43,074 bases of DNA from an uncultured Granulosicoccaceae bacterium (GCA_937925815.1 CALAMQ010000037.1:1-43074); one strand, 5' to 3'; numbered from the stretch's first letter, positions 7,149 through 17,078 are shown. Notes: generated by a model not told the origin, from the letters alone. A program made the numbers and translations.

Positions 7149-10100
7149 GTGCGCTCAGACACAGTGGATGCGCTGAGCGGCTTCTCGCCCGAGATCAGCG
7201 CGTGGTTTCGCTCAGAGATCGGTGAACCCACCGCTGTGCAACGCGCGGCCTGGCCCGCCATCGCCCGCGGCTCGCACGTTCTCGCAACCGCTCCCACTGG
7301 CAGCGGCAAAACCCTCACAGCCTTTCTCTGGGCGCTGAATCAGTTTGCCACTGGCCACTGGTCCACCGGGCGCACGCGTGTACTTTACGTCTCCCCGCTC
7401 AAGGCCCTAAACAACGACATCCAGCGCAACCTGCTCTCGCCGCTTGATAACCTGCGCGCGAGCGGCGCGATGCCGGCGGTACGCGTGGCCACACGCTCGG
7501 GCGACACCCCGCAGTCCGAACGCCAGCGCTTGCTTCGCCGCCCACCAGACATCTTGATCACAACCCCCGAAAGCCTGAACCTCATGCTCACGACCGCACG
7601 CGGTCGCGAGGCGCTCAGCCACGTGGAGACGCTGATCATCGACGAGGTGCACGCGCTGGCTGACAACCGCCGCGGCGTCTCGCTCGCCACCGCTGCCGAG
7701 CGCTTGGTCGAGCTCTGCGGCGAGGGCATGCAGCGCGTCGCTCTCTCGGCCACGGTCGAACCACTGGCGCGAATCGCGCAGTTTGTCGCTGGGCGTGACA
7801 GCAATACACAAGCCCGACCCATCGAAATCCTAAACCCGGCAATACACAAGCCGCTTGAGCTAACCGTGCGTTACCCAGAGGCCGCCGAGCTCGCAGCCGA
7901 GCAAGGTGAGCCAGTTTGGGATGCACTCGCCGACACCTTTCGCGAGATCACCGACGCCAACCGCAGCACGCTTTTTTTCACCAACAGCCGCAAGCTCGCC
8001 GAAAAAGTCACGCTCAAAATCAACGCAGTCAACACCCACCCCGGCCCGCTCGCGTGGGCTCACCACGGCTCGCTCTCGCGTGAGATCCGGTCAGAGGTCG
8101 AACAGCGGCTAAAAGCAGGCGAGCTGCGCGCAATTGTCGCAACCAGCTCGCTCGAGATGGGCATCGACATCGGGGAACTGGACGCCGTGGTTATGGTGCA
8201 GACACCACCCGGCATCGCCAACACCCTGCAACGGCTCGGCCGCGCTGGCCACCGGGTTGACGCCGTGAGCCGGGGCACGCTGTTCCCAGTGCACGATCAC
8301 GATTTCTTAGAGGCGGCCGTGGTCACGCGGGCCACGCTCGAACGCGACCTCGAACCGCTCACCCCGATCCACTGCCCGCTCGATATGCTCGCGCAGTGCA
8401 TCATCTCCTGCTGCGCGACAGAAACGCGCAGCGCCGACGACCTCTTCAATATGCTGCGGCGAGCGGACCCCTACGCTGACCTCTCGCGTGAAAATTTTGA
8501 CCGCGTGCTCGAGCAGCTCGCCGGGCGCTACAGCGGCGCGCGCGTGCGCACGCTCGAACCGCGCATCGAGTACGACCGACTAACGGGCGCGATTGACGCC
8601 AAGAAAAGTGCCGTGTTTGCGTTTTACAACGCCGGTGGCTCCATCCCAGACCGGGGCTACTACCAAATCCGCCACAGCGACGGCGGCACCCAGATTGGTG
8701 AATTGGACGAAGAGTTCGTGTGGGAAGCCAAAATCGGCGATGTCTTCTCATTTGGCACACAACACTGGCAAGTCCAACGCATCACGCACAACGATGTCTT
8801 CGTCAAACCGGCGCGCCCGATCGGTATCGCACCGCCCTTCTGGCGCTCAGAGAAGGTGGACCGCAGCGCTCACCTCGCCACCCGACTCGCCGCCTTTTTA
8901 TCAGCCGCCGAAGACACACTCGCGCACCAATCCACGGCCACGCTGAGCGAACGCCTTGAATCTGAGCACCACTTTGACGCGCGCAGCGCCGCCAAACTCA
9001 CAACCTACCTCCAGCGCCAGCGCAGCAGCACCGGCTGCGCACTGCCCGGGCACCGGCACGTTGTGATCGAGCACGTGCAAGCAGGCCCAGACGGCTACCG
9101 CGGGCCAGACCTGCAAACGCAGTGGGTTCTGCACACCTTCTGGGGCGGGCGGGTCAACCGCCCGTTCGCGCTGGCCCTCGGTGCTGCGTGGCGCTCGGCC
9201 TTTGAAGACACCCCCGAAATCCACAGCGACAACGACGCACTCATTGTCCTGACCAAAGCGAGGCCAACACCAGAGCAGGTGATGTCACTGGTCACCGCCG
9301 CCAAGCTCGACGGTCTGCTGCGGCAGTCATTAGAGGGGTCCGGTTTTTTCGGGGCGCGTTTTCGCGAAGTCAGCGGCCGGTTTTTGCTGCTGCCGCGCCA
9401 GCGATTCAACCAGCGACTGCCGCTCTGGATGAGCCGCTTGCAAGCCAAGAAGCTGCTCAGCGCCACGCGCGACTTCGATGACTTCCCAGTCACGCTTGAA
9501 ACCTGGCGCACGTGTCTGCGCGACGAGTTTGACCTCGACGCGCTACGCGAGCGGCTCACGGCAGTTGGCGACGGCAGCCTCACCTGGAGCTATGTGCAGA
9601 GCCAGACACCATCGCCCTTTGCGCGTCAGCTCAGCTACGAGCAAATCGCGCCACTGGTCTACGCCGACGACACTCCAGAGTCTGATGGCCCAAGCCAGCT
9701 CAGCACCGATTTAATACAAGCCGTAGCACAACACGCCGAACTCCGACCAGCCCTGCACGCGCAAGTGTGCGCAGAGTTCGTGGCCAAACGCCAACGCAGC
9801 CGCGAAGACTACCGCCCCGACTCCGCACCGGAGTGGCGGGCGTGGACGCTTGAACGCGTGTTGCTGCCCGAGAGCGAGTGGTGGGATGGCTGGCACGGCA
9901 GTCCGGCCAGCGCGGATACCCGTCTGGTCGAATGGACCATTGGGGACCGGCGTTGGGTCTGCCATTTAGAACACGCGCGCACGCTGCGCGAGACCGGGCT
10001 CATGGCCAACGCCGCGTGCAGCCGTGCTCGCTTGCCAAAGCTCACAGACCCACGCGACGCGCTGACGCTTGCCGTTGAGGTGTTGAGCTTCTACGGCCCA

Positions 10101-11510
10101 CTGAGCGAGACCCACATTCTTGAACTCTTGCCCTCAGTGCCCGAGGGCCTGCTAACCGATGAGCGCTTGGTGCGCGACGTCGAGATCGAGGGTGATGGCG
10201 GCCACTATTTTGTCGAGGCGCAAAACCTTGAAATCCTGTTGCGCTGGCAACGCGCAGCCAACCGGCCCGAGTTTGAGGCATTGCCCTCGACGCAACTGCC
10301 GGCCTTTCTCGCGCGGTGGCAAGCATTTGACAAGCCCGCCACCACCGACAATCTCATAGACGCGCTCGAACGGCTGCGCGGTTACCGTGCGCCGGTTGAC
10401 GTGCTGCTAAGTGATTGCCTCGATGCGCGCTTGCGCGACCTGCCAGCGCACTTGTTGGACGCGACCCTCGCCGACACCGGCATGCAATGGCAGGGACACG
10501 CAAAGCAGCGCATCAGCCTGCAGTACCCCGAAGACACCCCACTGCTGCAGCCACATGCGTCCACCAAAGCCCCGGACTGGTTAGACGCTTTCGCGGACCC
10601 TGCTGCAGGCTACAGCTTTAATCATATCCGTGATCAAATCCGCATCAATGGCAGCGACCAAGACACGCAGAGCATCAACGCTGCGTGGTGGCAGGCAGTC
10701 TGGCAGGGGCTCTTGGTCGCAGACAGTCTCGCGCCCTTGCGCCGGGGAATCCAAAACCAATTTCAACTTGGTGCAGCACAAACAGCCACCGGCCGCGTGA
10801 CACACAGTCGGCGCGGTGCCCGCACTCAGGCCCGAGCGGCCAGCGCCGGGTGGCCAGGACTCTGGCGCCGCACTGTCGCCGCTTCGCCCACAGACGACCC
10901 GCTGGCGCAGCTCGACTTGGCGCGCGACCGCGTTCACCTGCTGCTCGAACGCTATGGCATGATCAACCGCGACCTCGCCGCCCGCGAGGCGGAGAGCGGC
11001 AATCACCCGCTCGCCTGGCGACACCTCTTTCAGGCGCTTCGAGTGATGGAGCTCTCAGGCGAAGTGGTTCAAGGGCATTTTTTCAATGATCTCAGCGGGC
11101 CACAATTTGCAAGCCCGCAAGCGCTCAATCACCTGCGCCAACGCGCCGCAGCACCCTCTGTTTTTTGGTGCAACGCACTCGACCCGGTGAGCCCATGCGG
11201 ACTGGGTCTCGAATGGCCCGAGCTGCCACACCGGCGCGCAAACAATCTGCTGGCCTTCAAAGACGGTGCGCTCGCGCTTGTGGTCACTAGTGGCGGCAAA
11301 GCCTTGCAGGTGTTTGTCGAGCCCGACGACGACGCACTGCCCAAGCTCTTGGCACCGCTTGCGCACCTTGCCAAGCGCGGACGCATTGCACTCAACACCG
11401 TCAACGGCGAACCGGCCATTCACAGCCCGTGGCTCGCCCCCATAGAGCGCACACTGCGGTGCCACCGCGACCACAAAGCAGTGTACATCGAGACGGTTGC
11501 CGGAGCCTGA
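7149..11510 (+). CDS. lhr: Lhr-family ATP-dependent helicase, full length
   Basis: The 1453-residue protein is a superfamily 2 large helicase. The N-terminal RecA core has Walker A APTGSGKT (48-55), the DEVH box (165-168) and motif III SATV (200-203). The second RecA domain contains TSSLEMGIDIGELDAVV and the QRLGRAGHR motif VI. A winged-helix and the Lhr-specific domain follow, then the long C-terminal extension found in gammaproteobacterial and mycobacterial Lhr (E. coli Lhr is about 1540 residues). Lhr is a 3'-5' translocase on single-stranded DNA and unwinds DNA or RNA-DNA hybrids; a role in DNA repair is inferred for relatives. The start is GTG at 7149, seven bases after the DsrE-like stop. 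Long antisense frames over this gene are shadows of GC-rich codons. Confidence 0.96.
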   Translation: MRSDTVDALSGFSPEISAWFRSEIGEPTAVQRAAWPAIARGSHVLATAPTGSGKTLTAFLWALNQFATGHWSTGRTRVLYVSPLKALNNDIQRNLLSPLDNLRASGAMPAVRVATRSGDTPQSERQRLLRRPPDILITTPESLNLMLTTARGREALSHVETLIIDEVHALADNRRGVSLATAAERLVELCGEGMQRVALSATVEPLARIAQFVAGRDSNTQARPIEILNPAIHKPLELTVRYPEAAELAAEQGEPVWDALADTFREITDANRSTLFFTNSRKLAEKVTLKINAVNTHPGPLAWAHHGSLSREIRSEVEQRLKAGELRAIVATSSLEMGIDIGELDAVVMVQTPPGIANTLQRLGRAGHRVDAVSRGTLFPVHDHDFLEAAVVTRATLERDLEPLTPIHCPLDMLAQCIISCCATETRSADDLFNMLRRADPYADLSRENFDRVLEQLAGRYSGARVRTLEPRIEYDRLTGAIDAKKSAVFAFYNAGGSIPDRGYYQIRHSDGGTQIGELDEEFVWEAKIGDVFSFGTQHWQVQRITHNDVFVKPARPIGIAPPFWRSEKVDRSAHLATRLAAFLSAAEDTLAHQSTATLSERLESEHHFDARSAAKLTTYLQRQRSSTGCALPGHRHVVIEHVQAGPDGYRGPDLQTQWVLHTFWGGRVNRPFALALGAAWRSAFEDTPEIHSDNDALIVLTKARPTPEQVMSLVTAAKLDGLLRQSLEGSGFFGARFREVSGRFLLLPRQRFNQRLPLWMSRLQAKKLLSATRDFDDFPVTLETWRTCLRDEFDLDALRERLTAVGDGSLTWSYVQSQTPSPFARQLSYEQIAPLVYADDTPESDGPSQLSTDLIQAVAQHAELRPALHAQVCAEFVAKRQRSREDYRPDSAPEWRAWTLERVLLPESEWWDGWHGSPASADTRLVEWTIGDRRWVCHLEHARTLRETGLMANAACSRARLPKLTDPRDALTLAVEVLSFYGPLSETHILELLPSVPEGLLTDERLVRDVEIEGDGGHYFVEAQNLEILLRWQRAANRPEFEALPSTQLPAFLARWQAFDKPATTDNLIDALERLRGYRAPVDVLLSDCLDARLRDLPAHLLDATLADTGMQWQGHAKQRISLQYPEDTPLLQPHASTKAPDWLDAFADPAAGYSFNHIRDQIRINGSDQDTQSINAAWWQAVWQGLLVADSLAPLRRGIQNQFQLGAAQTATGRVTHSRRGARTQARAASAGWPGLWRRTVAASPTDDPLAQLDLARDRVHLLLERYGMINRDLAAREAESGNHPLAWRHLFQALRVMELSGEVVQGHFFNDLSGPQFASPQALNHLRQRAAAPSVFWCNALDPVSPCGLGLEWPELPHRRANNLLAFKDGALALVVTSGGKALQVFVEPDDDALPKLLAPLAHLAKRGRIALNTVNGEPAIHSPWLAPIERTLRCHRDHKAVYIETVAGA

Positions 11511-11515
11511 CCAGC

Positions 11516-11535
11516 CGCTAAGGGAGAACTTAGCG
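11516..11535. terminator. Short hairpin between convergent genes
   Basis: CGCTAAG (11516-11522) and CTTAGCG (11529-11535) form a perfect 7-bp stem with a six-base loop, five bases after the lhr stop and overlapping the stop codon of the convergent hydrolase gene. CTTTG follows on the plus strand. Position fits a bidirectional terminator, but stem and T-tract are weak. Confidence 0.35.
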
Positions 11536-13056
11536 CTTTGATCCGGCAACCTCACCCCGCCCAGTCACAGGACGCGAACGGGCAGTCACAGTATCAACTG
11601 CGGCCCCCTCGGGGGTGTTGATGTGCAGCAGGCTGTCACCGGACTCGCGGTTGAGCACCACATCCACGAGTAAGGTTGTGTTTGGCCGAAACAACAGGTG
11701 CGTGGCCGACGGCTTGTGCACGGTGCTGTCGTGCACCACGAAATGCATTTTTTGATAGTGCACTGTTGGCAGCGGGCCGGGTGCTGTGACGTCAAACACC
11801 AATTTTGCTTTTTTGTCGCGCAGTGCTTTGTCGAACGCAACGATCTCACGGCAGTTAATCATCATCACGCGGCACGCGCTGTCTTTGCTGTGGGTGTAGA
11901 AGCCTGCATCAAAGACCTTGTCAAACAATGCCGTCAGCTTGTGATCGAGTTTGTTCTTTGCATCGAGAACGTGGAAGTCGATGAAAAAATCCGACACCTG
12001 CGCGTCAACGTCATCGCGCACGCGGAAAAAGAATTGCTGGTATTGGTCCGCACGAGACTTGCTCATGGCGCGGTAGTTCTTGATGCTCACCGCCTGAAAA
12101 CGCGACACCATCTGCTCGTAGTCTGCGAAAGTCTCCACTTTCAGGGCTTCGAGCGCCAAAGTGCCAGGCCCGATTGGGGCACGGAATTTCTTGAGCTTCG
12201 GGTTGACGATGCTGCCGTGGTTGAAGCCTTCAAACACCGCGAAGGGAATCTCATCAAATTTATCGGTGGTGCCAGGGTTTTCGTGATCCCAGACCACGCG
12301 CGGCTTGTCACTGCCCGCCTCCTCGGGTTTAAAGTCAATTGTGACAAAGCGCGTATTGAGTGACGTGCCGCAAATTCTCACCGTGCCGTCAGTGCCGGCT
12401 TTATTGCGCTTTTTGATCAACTTGCCTTGAATGCCGCCGTAACCGCGAGACGCTGACAGCACAAAGGGATAGCAACGTGCGCGCTCAGGCACCGATGCCC
12501 GTCTGTCAAAGTAACTGCCATTACTGCCGTGCAAATCAAAAGTCGACAACCACCACTGAAAGGGGCTCGCGGGCTCGAGCCCGCGCAACACACGTTTGCC
12601 GGATTCGAGAAAGTCCTCGGGGTGGCTGTTGCTGTTGAAAAAGGTCGAGCGCACCTTGCCGAGAAAAGACTGCCCCATACTCGCGAGGTCAGAGCCAAAG
12701 TTGGCTGGCGCAAACATCAAAAACCGGTGCACAGGGCAATCTATGACCTTGCGTTTATTGCGTCCATTGCGACGGAAAATGCGCTCGCGCCGCAATGCCA
12801 GCCAGGCTCGAACCACCAGCGCACCCGTGCTGTGGCAAGCGACATCAATGCGCTCCGAGCCAAACAGCTTTTGGTAATCCGCTTCGAGCTTGTCGGCAAA
12901 GTCGAGAAAGGTCGCGTCGTCGTCCATGCTGCTGTAGTCGAGCAAAAAGACGTCTTCTTCGGCGTAGACACCCTCGCCCACAAAAAAAGACTTCAGCCCT
13001 TCAAAGCTGGTTGAGCCGTCTGAGTAACCGTGCACAATCAACATTTTGGTGGCCAT
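11530..13056 (-). CDS. Alpha/beta-hydrolase (lipase-like) with an unassigned C-terminal half
   Basis: The protein is 508 residues from ATG at 13056, chosen because AGGAGGG lies seven bases upstream; an in-frame extension of 22 codons has no such site. The N-terminal part is an alpha/beta hydrolase: MLIVHGYSDGSTSF (oxyanion HG), then DVACHSTGALVVRAW with the nucleophile elbow C-H-S-T-G and Ser76. Loss of the first Gly of GxSxG is seen in some lipase families. The segment FLMFAPANFGSDLASMG resembles PGAP1/lipase-type hydrolases. Residues from about 330 on form a beta-rich region that I cannot assign. No signal peptide is visible. It lies 74 bases downstream of a nitrilase-type gene on the same strand; a hairpin sits between them. 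Confidence 0.82.
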   Translation of the reverse strand: MATKMLIVHGYSDGSTSFEGLKSFFVGEGVYAEEDVFLLDYSSMDDDATFLDFADKLEADYQKLFGSERIDVACHSTGALVVRAWLALRRERIFRRNGRNKRKVIDCPVHRFLMFAPANFGSDLASMGQSFLGKVRSTFFNSNSHPEDFLESGKRVLRGLEPASPFQWWLSTFDLHGSNGSYFDRRASVPERARCYPFVLSASRGYGGIQGKLIKKRNKAGTDGTVRICGTSLNTRFVTIDFKPEEAGSDKPRVVWDHENPGTTDKFDEIPFAVFEGFNHGSIVNPKLKKFRAPIGPGTLALEALKVETFADYEQMVSRFQAVSIKNYRAMSKSRADQYQQFFFRVRDDVDAQVSDFFIDFHVLDAKNKLDHKLTALFDKVFDAGFYTHSKDSACRVMMINCREIVAFDKALRDKKAKLVFDVTAPGPLPTVHYQKMHFVVHDSTVHKPSATHLLFRPNTTLLVDVVLNRESGDSLLHINTPEGAAVDTVTARSRPVTGRGEVAGSKR

Positions 13057-13086
13057 ATGATTCCCTCCTGTACCTCTCCATTGACG

Positions 13087-13108
13087 CCCGCACTGCGCGC
13101 AGTACGGG
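13087..13108 (-). repeat. Hairpin in the leader of the hydrolase gene
   Basis: CCCGCACTGC (13087-13096) and GCAGTACGGG (13099-13108) pair at nine of ten positions, the tenth being a G-U pair in the minus-strand RNA, with a two-base loop. A six-T run precedes it in that RNA, so it is not a terminator for the upstream nitrilase gene. It may affect stability or translation of the hydrolase mRNA. Confidence 0.4.
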
Positions 13109-13130
13109 ATACAAAAAACCACAACATGCT

Positions 13131-13973
13131 TTAGGTTGGGTCTGCTGACAGCACCGGTGTGTAATCTGCGAGGGCGTCCTCACGAAAGGGATACGTTGCG
13201 CGTGCGTGGGCAATGGCATCGCGCGACAGCGTCACAACACGCAGAGACTCAGTCTCATCGAAACGCAGCATCTCGCGCTCATCATCAACCCACGGTGGGC
13301 ACACCATTGAGCCGCCCCAACCACAGCCAGCGCGGTTGATACTCAGCCAATACACCTGATTCTCGAGTGCGCGCGCGGTGACAAAGGCCGGCCAGCTCGG
13401 CCAGCTGCCGTCGCGCGTGAACGCAACCGGGTGCAAGACCACGTCCAATTGGTGGCGCTGAACCAACCCGTGGATGTAAGTTGGAAAGCGCATGTCATAG
13501 CAAATCACAACCCCGACCCTGAACCCGTCCGCCTCAAACACTAAGCTGTGTTCACCGCGGTCAAACCACCGCTTCTCGGCTGACGCGCCAAATTGCGCGA
13601 CGTGTACTTTGTCGTAGTGACCGATGAGCGCACCTTGCGCATTGAGTGCAACCTGGCTGATGGTGTAACGGCCCGACGCACTGATGCGCGGCATCCCAAA
13701 CACCACTGTCACGCCCACATCCTGCGCGAGCTCCGCCATCGCCGACACCGACTCGCCATCGAGCGGCTCTGCAAGCTCGTCAAGGCTCGAAAAAGCACGC
13801 TCAGAATACTCAATGGTTGAGAGTTCAGGCAGCACCACCATGCGGACATTTGGTGTGGTGGCGCAGGCTTCACGGATGGACGTAATCATCCTTTCACGGT
13901 GAGCCTTCAACGCACTCGCCGTGTGCACGCCATCAACGCGGCACTGATACAGCAGGCACTTCACGCGCCCCAC
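13131..13973 (-). CDS. Carbon-nitrogen hydrolase (nitrilase superfamily)
   Basis: The 280-residue protein carries the complete nitrilase-superfamily catalytic triad: Glu50 in VVLPELS, Lys122 in HYDKVHV and Cys158 in VVICYDMRFP. The enzymes hydrolyse non-peptide C-N bonds (amides, N-carbamoyl compounds, nitriles) through a Cys thioester. The length and the CYDMRFP sequence fit amidase-type branches (omega-amidase or carbamoyl hydrolase) more than true nitrilases, but the substrate is not readable. It has no signal peptide. It lies 42 bases downstream of the large cyclase-like gene and 74 bases upstream of the lipase-like gene, all on the minus strand. Start ATG at 13973. Confidence 0.92.
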   Translation of the reverse strand: MGRVKCLLYQCRVDGVHTASALKAHRERMITSIREACATTPNVRMVVLPELSTIEYSERAFSSLDELAEPLDGESVSAMAELAQDVGVTVVFGMPRISASGRYTISQVALNAQGALIGHYDKVHVAQFGASAEKRWFDRGEHSLVFEADGFRVGVVICYDMRFPTYIHGLVQRHQLDVVLHPVAFTRDGSWPSWPAFVTARALENQVYWLSINRAGCGWGGSMVCPPWVDDEREMLRFDETESLRVVTLSRDAIAHARATYPFREDALADYTPVLSADPT

Positions 13974-14015
13974 CCGCTTTCAACTTCTCGGCACCGAGAC
14001 GCCACACACTGGCGT

Positions 14016-17000
14016 CTAAGCCGAAGCATGGCCACCCATAGCGTCAAAAACACCGTCTTCGTCAGCGCGCCCCACCCACACATTGCGCGGGTCGCGCGGA
14101 TCGAGTGCCGCATCTGAGTCAACACTGTCACCGCAGATCAGCAGTTGCTCGATCTGCGGTTCAGCGTGCTCAGTTAGGACTTGCCGTTGGCGCGTTAAGG
14201 TCGCGACGAATACACCCTCGCGTGAGCGCGCGCAGGAGGCAAGCCCGTAGTCAGCCACTTCCGCGGCACGCGCGAAGTCACCGCGCGCGGCGTAGACAAT
14301 CACCATCGAGGCCGCGATAAAACTCTGACCAAGGCCACCGAGGCGACTTTCATAATATTGAAAGCACTTGTCAGCGGCGTCGAAGCCCTCTTCTCCCCGC
14401 CCCAACAAAACGGTTGCAACACCGTGGAACATGGCCCCGAGCATTTTATAGAACGCGAGCTGATACGCATTTGCCACGCGCACCTGCTTGGCGTTGGCTT
14501 CGACCGCAGCCGGCCCGACGCCGCGCATGACCTGAAGCACCGCGGCGGTGTTGGCGATGAGCATGCGGTTAAAGGGGTGGTCGAGTTCACGGGTCAGCTC
14601 ACGCATGCGCGCGAGCATGTCGAGCGTGTCGTTCTTGCCAAGCAGCCAAGATGACCACACCACCACCATGTAGGCCTGCACACCTGCGTCCCAACCGTGT
14701 TCAACCACACCGCGGGGGTCACTGCCGGGCGTGTAGAGCTCAATGGTGTCATGCGCGGTTTGGTGGGCCTCGTTGAGCCTGCCAAGCCAAAACAGTGAGT
14801 TGCTGATCGCGGCCAATGCTCGGGTGCGCACGACTTCATCGCCAGCGGCCTCGGCCAATGCCAATGACTCAGTCGCAGCGGCGAGGCTCGCGGGGTAGTT
14901 GCTGCGACTGATGTGCATCATCCAGAGGTTCAACAATATCTGGGCGAGCTCGCGCTGCCGACCGAGGGTACGGCACAGTGCCTCTGCGGCCCGTACTTCA
15001 GATTCCACCGCCGGAGACGCGAACTCGGCGCGTGCGCAATAGACCACGCATTGGGTCATGCAATGTGCAAGTTTGAGCTCGTCCCGCTGTTGACCATCTT
15101 CAAGGCGGCCAATCAATCGGTCAATGAGATCGAGGTTGCTGCCGGCCTCGGCGTAGGCCGCAATCGAGAGCGAGGACTCGGCTGCACGCTGTAAATGTTC
15201 AATGGCGGTGATGATGTCCGCTGAGTCCGCCGAGCGGTCAGCCACGGCGTTGACCCAATGGTGCGCCAAGCGGTTGCTCAGGTGGCGGTCTAACTCATGG
15301 TTCTTGTGCCACTCTTGCAAATAAACAGCAGTGCGCCGGTGTATTTGCGCCCGGCTCTTGCGCAGCAAGGAGTCGTGCGCCACCTCTTGCATGAGCGTGT
15401 GGGAGAACCGCAATCCGTTGGTGGCCTCGGCAAAAACATCCGCGCGCTGCAATGCGCTCAGTCGGGTATCAAACGGCGCATCCGAGTAGAGCGATACCGC
15501 GTGCAAATCATCCCGTACAAACTCCTGACCCAGCACCGCCGCCTCTTGGGCGACACGCTTGGCATCTTGGACCCGCTCAAGCTGGTTGAGCAACAAGCTG
15601 TGCAAACTCGTTGGCAAACCCGAACCCGCCACCTCGCGTTGTTTGGCAAGCTCCGAGACAAACATCGGCAAACCCGACGCCCGGTCAAAGATGTCGTCAC
15701 AGGCGGCCTCGCTGAGCTCCGCTCCCACCGCATCACACACGATGCGCCGGCCGGACGCACGGTCTATTGGACCAAGCGCGATGACGGTCTCATTGGGCTG
15801 CGCCACGTCTTGATCTGTCGGGCGCGAAGTCGAGACCACGAGTAAAGTTGAATCAGTATCGGTCCGCATCAGCAGGTCTAAGACATCGCGGGTGGAGGCG
15901 TCAGCCCACTGCCGGTTTTCGAGTACCACCACCCCGGAGCGCGCGGACAACACCTGACACACTGAATGAAGCATCGCGTGGCGCAACGTGGCGGCGTCGG
16001 CTGCCGTGTCCTCGTCATCGAGACCGAGCAACCCCGCGAGCCCAGGCAACAGCTCCGCGGGCAAGGCCTGGGATTCAAGGAACTGCGAGAGTGTTGCGCG
16101 CCAGCGCCCGCGCGGCTGGCCGAGCAAACCTGCATGCTGCTCAAGCCACGCGGACAACGGCCAAAACGGGGTGTTGATGTAGTGTTCGCTGCAATAGAGC
16201 TCGACTACCGGCACTGCTTGAGACGCGAGAAATGCGCCGAGTAAATGGGACTTACCCGAGCCCGCCGGACCCACAACGCAGGCACTTCGAACGCCACCAC
16301 CGGACACCGATTCAAGCAGTTGATCAAGCTGTATCAGCTCTGTGTCACGGCCGCGAATGGGCACATGAGCTGCGTGACCGCCGGCGCGCAGCAGGTTTGT
16401 CACTTGTTGCTGCACGGCAAAGAGCGGCACAGGCTTGGACACGCCTTTGAGCACTGACTCGCCGCGCTCAGTCAGCGCAAAGCGGCCTTGCGTGAGCTTG
16501 CGCGTGTCGTCACTGATCAGCACTTCGTCGGGATCGGCGACCGCTTGGATGCGCGCGGCGATGTTGGGCGCCTGCCCGAGCGCCAACCGTTCTGTGCGCG
16601 CGCCAGAGCCCATGTCACCGATCACAACCAGACCGGAGTGCACCCCAACCCGCACCGCCAGCGACACGCCCCACGTGCCTTGTAATTCATCGCCTAGCCC
16701 CGCGATGGCCTCACGTATTGACAGTGCGCAGCGCACCGCCTGCTCGGCGGCGTCATCGGTTGCCACCGGGTACCCGAAGTACACCAAGATGCCGTCGCCG
16801 AGGTACTGCGCGGTGTACCCTCCGAACCGCTCGATCTCCTGCCCGCAGGCGGTCTGATAGAGCTGAATCAGCTCGTGGGTTTCCTCGGGGTCGAGGCGAG
16901 ACGCGAGTTCAGTGCTGCCGACCAAATCGCAAAACAACACCGTGAGCATCCGCCGCTCTTCGGGTTTGGGAGTCTCGCGCGGCGGCGGTGCCGGGGATGG

Positions 17001-17078
17001 CACCTGCGCGTGCCCACATCCACGACAAAATTTATCAGCCAACTCGACCGATTCACCACATTGAACACAAAAAGGCAT
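14016..17078 (-). CDS. Zinc-ribbon class III cyclase fused to ATPase and TPR-like region
   Basis: The 1020-residue protein begins with a zinc ribbon (Cys4, Cys7, Cys18, Cys21). A class III nucleotide cyclase domain follows: VLFCDLVGST with metal Asp51, YLGDGILVYFG with Asp95, and GQAPNIAAR with the Asn172/Arg176 transition-state pair. So metal and catalytic residues are present and the domain could make cAMP or cGMP. Next is an AAA/STAND-type ATPase with Walker A GPAGSGKS (270-277). A Walker B-like VVVLENRQWAD stretch has Asn where an acidic residue is usual. The C-terminal half is helical repeats, probably TPR. The layout matches a known group of adenylate/guanylate cyclase-ATPase proteins whose signal is unknown. 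It is cytoplasmic, with no membrane helix. It diverges from the ureohydrolase gene. Confidence 0.93.
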   Translation of the reverse strand: MPFCVQCGESVELADKFCRGCGHAQVPSPAPPPRETPKPEERRMLTVLFCDLVGSTELASRLDPEETHELIQLYQTACGQEIERFGGYTAQYLGDGILVYFGYPVATDDAAEQAVRCALSIREAIAGLGDELQGTWGVSLAVRVGVHSGLVVIGDMGSGARTERLALGQAPNIAARIQAVADPDEVLISDDTRKLTQGRFALTERGESVLKGVSKPVPLFAVQQQVTNLLRAGGHAAHVPIRGRDTELIQLDQLLESVSGGGVRSACVVGPAGSGKSHLLGAFLASQAVPVVELYCSEHYINTPFWPLSAWLEQHAGLLGQPRGRWRATLSQFLESQALPAELLPGLAGLLGLDDEDTAADAATLRHAMLHSVCQVLSARSGVVVLENRQWADASTRDVLDLLMRTDTDSTLLVVSTSRPTDQDVAQPNETVIALGPIDRASGRRIVCDAVGAELSEAACDDIFDRASGLPMFVSELAKQREVAGSGLPTSLHSLLLNQLERVQDAKRVAQEAAVLGQEFVRDDLHAVSLYSDAPFDTRLSALQRADVFAEATNGLRFSHTLMQEVAHDSLLRKSRAQIHRRTAVYLQEWHKNHELDRHLSNRLAHHWVNAVADRSADSADIITAIEHLQRAAESSLSIAAYAEAGSNLDLIDRLIGRLEDGQQRDELKLAHCMTQCVVYCARAEFASPAVESEVRAAEALCRTLGRQRELAQILLNLWMMHISRSNYPASLAAATESLALAEAAGDEVVRTRALAAISNSLFWLGRLNEAHQTAHDTIELYTPGSDPRGVVEHGWDAGVQAYMVVVWSSWLLGKNDTLDMLARMRELTRELDHPFNRMLIANTAAVLQVMRGVGPAAVEANAKQVRVANAYQLAFYKMLGAMFHGVATVLLGRGEEGFDAADKCFQYYESRLGGLGQSFIAASMVIVYAARGDFARAAEVADYGLASCARSREGVFVATLTRQRQVLTEHAEPQIEQLLICGDSVDSDAALDPRDPRNVWVGRADEDGVFDAMGGHASA

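Noticed and set aside
7385-11555. Many long antisense frames over lhr
   Set aside because: They follow from GC-rich codon use; they are rich in Arg, Ala and Cys, carry no domain, and the plus-strand helicase motifs explain the region fully.
13087-13108. Intrinsic terminator after the nitrilase gene
   Set aside because: The T-run precedes rather than follows the hairpin on the transcribed strand.
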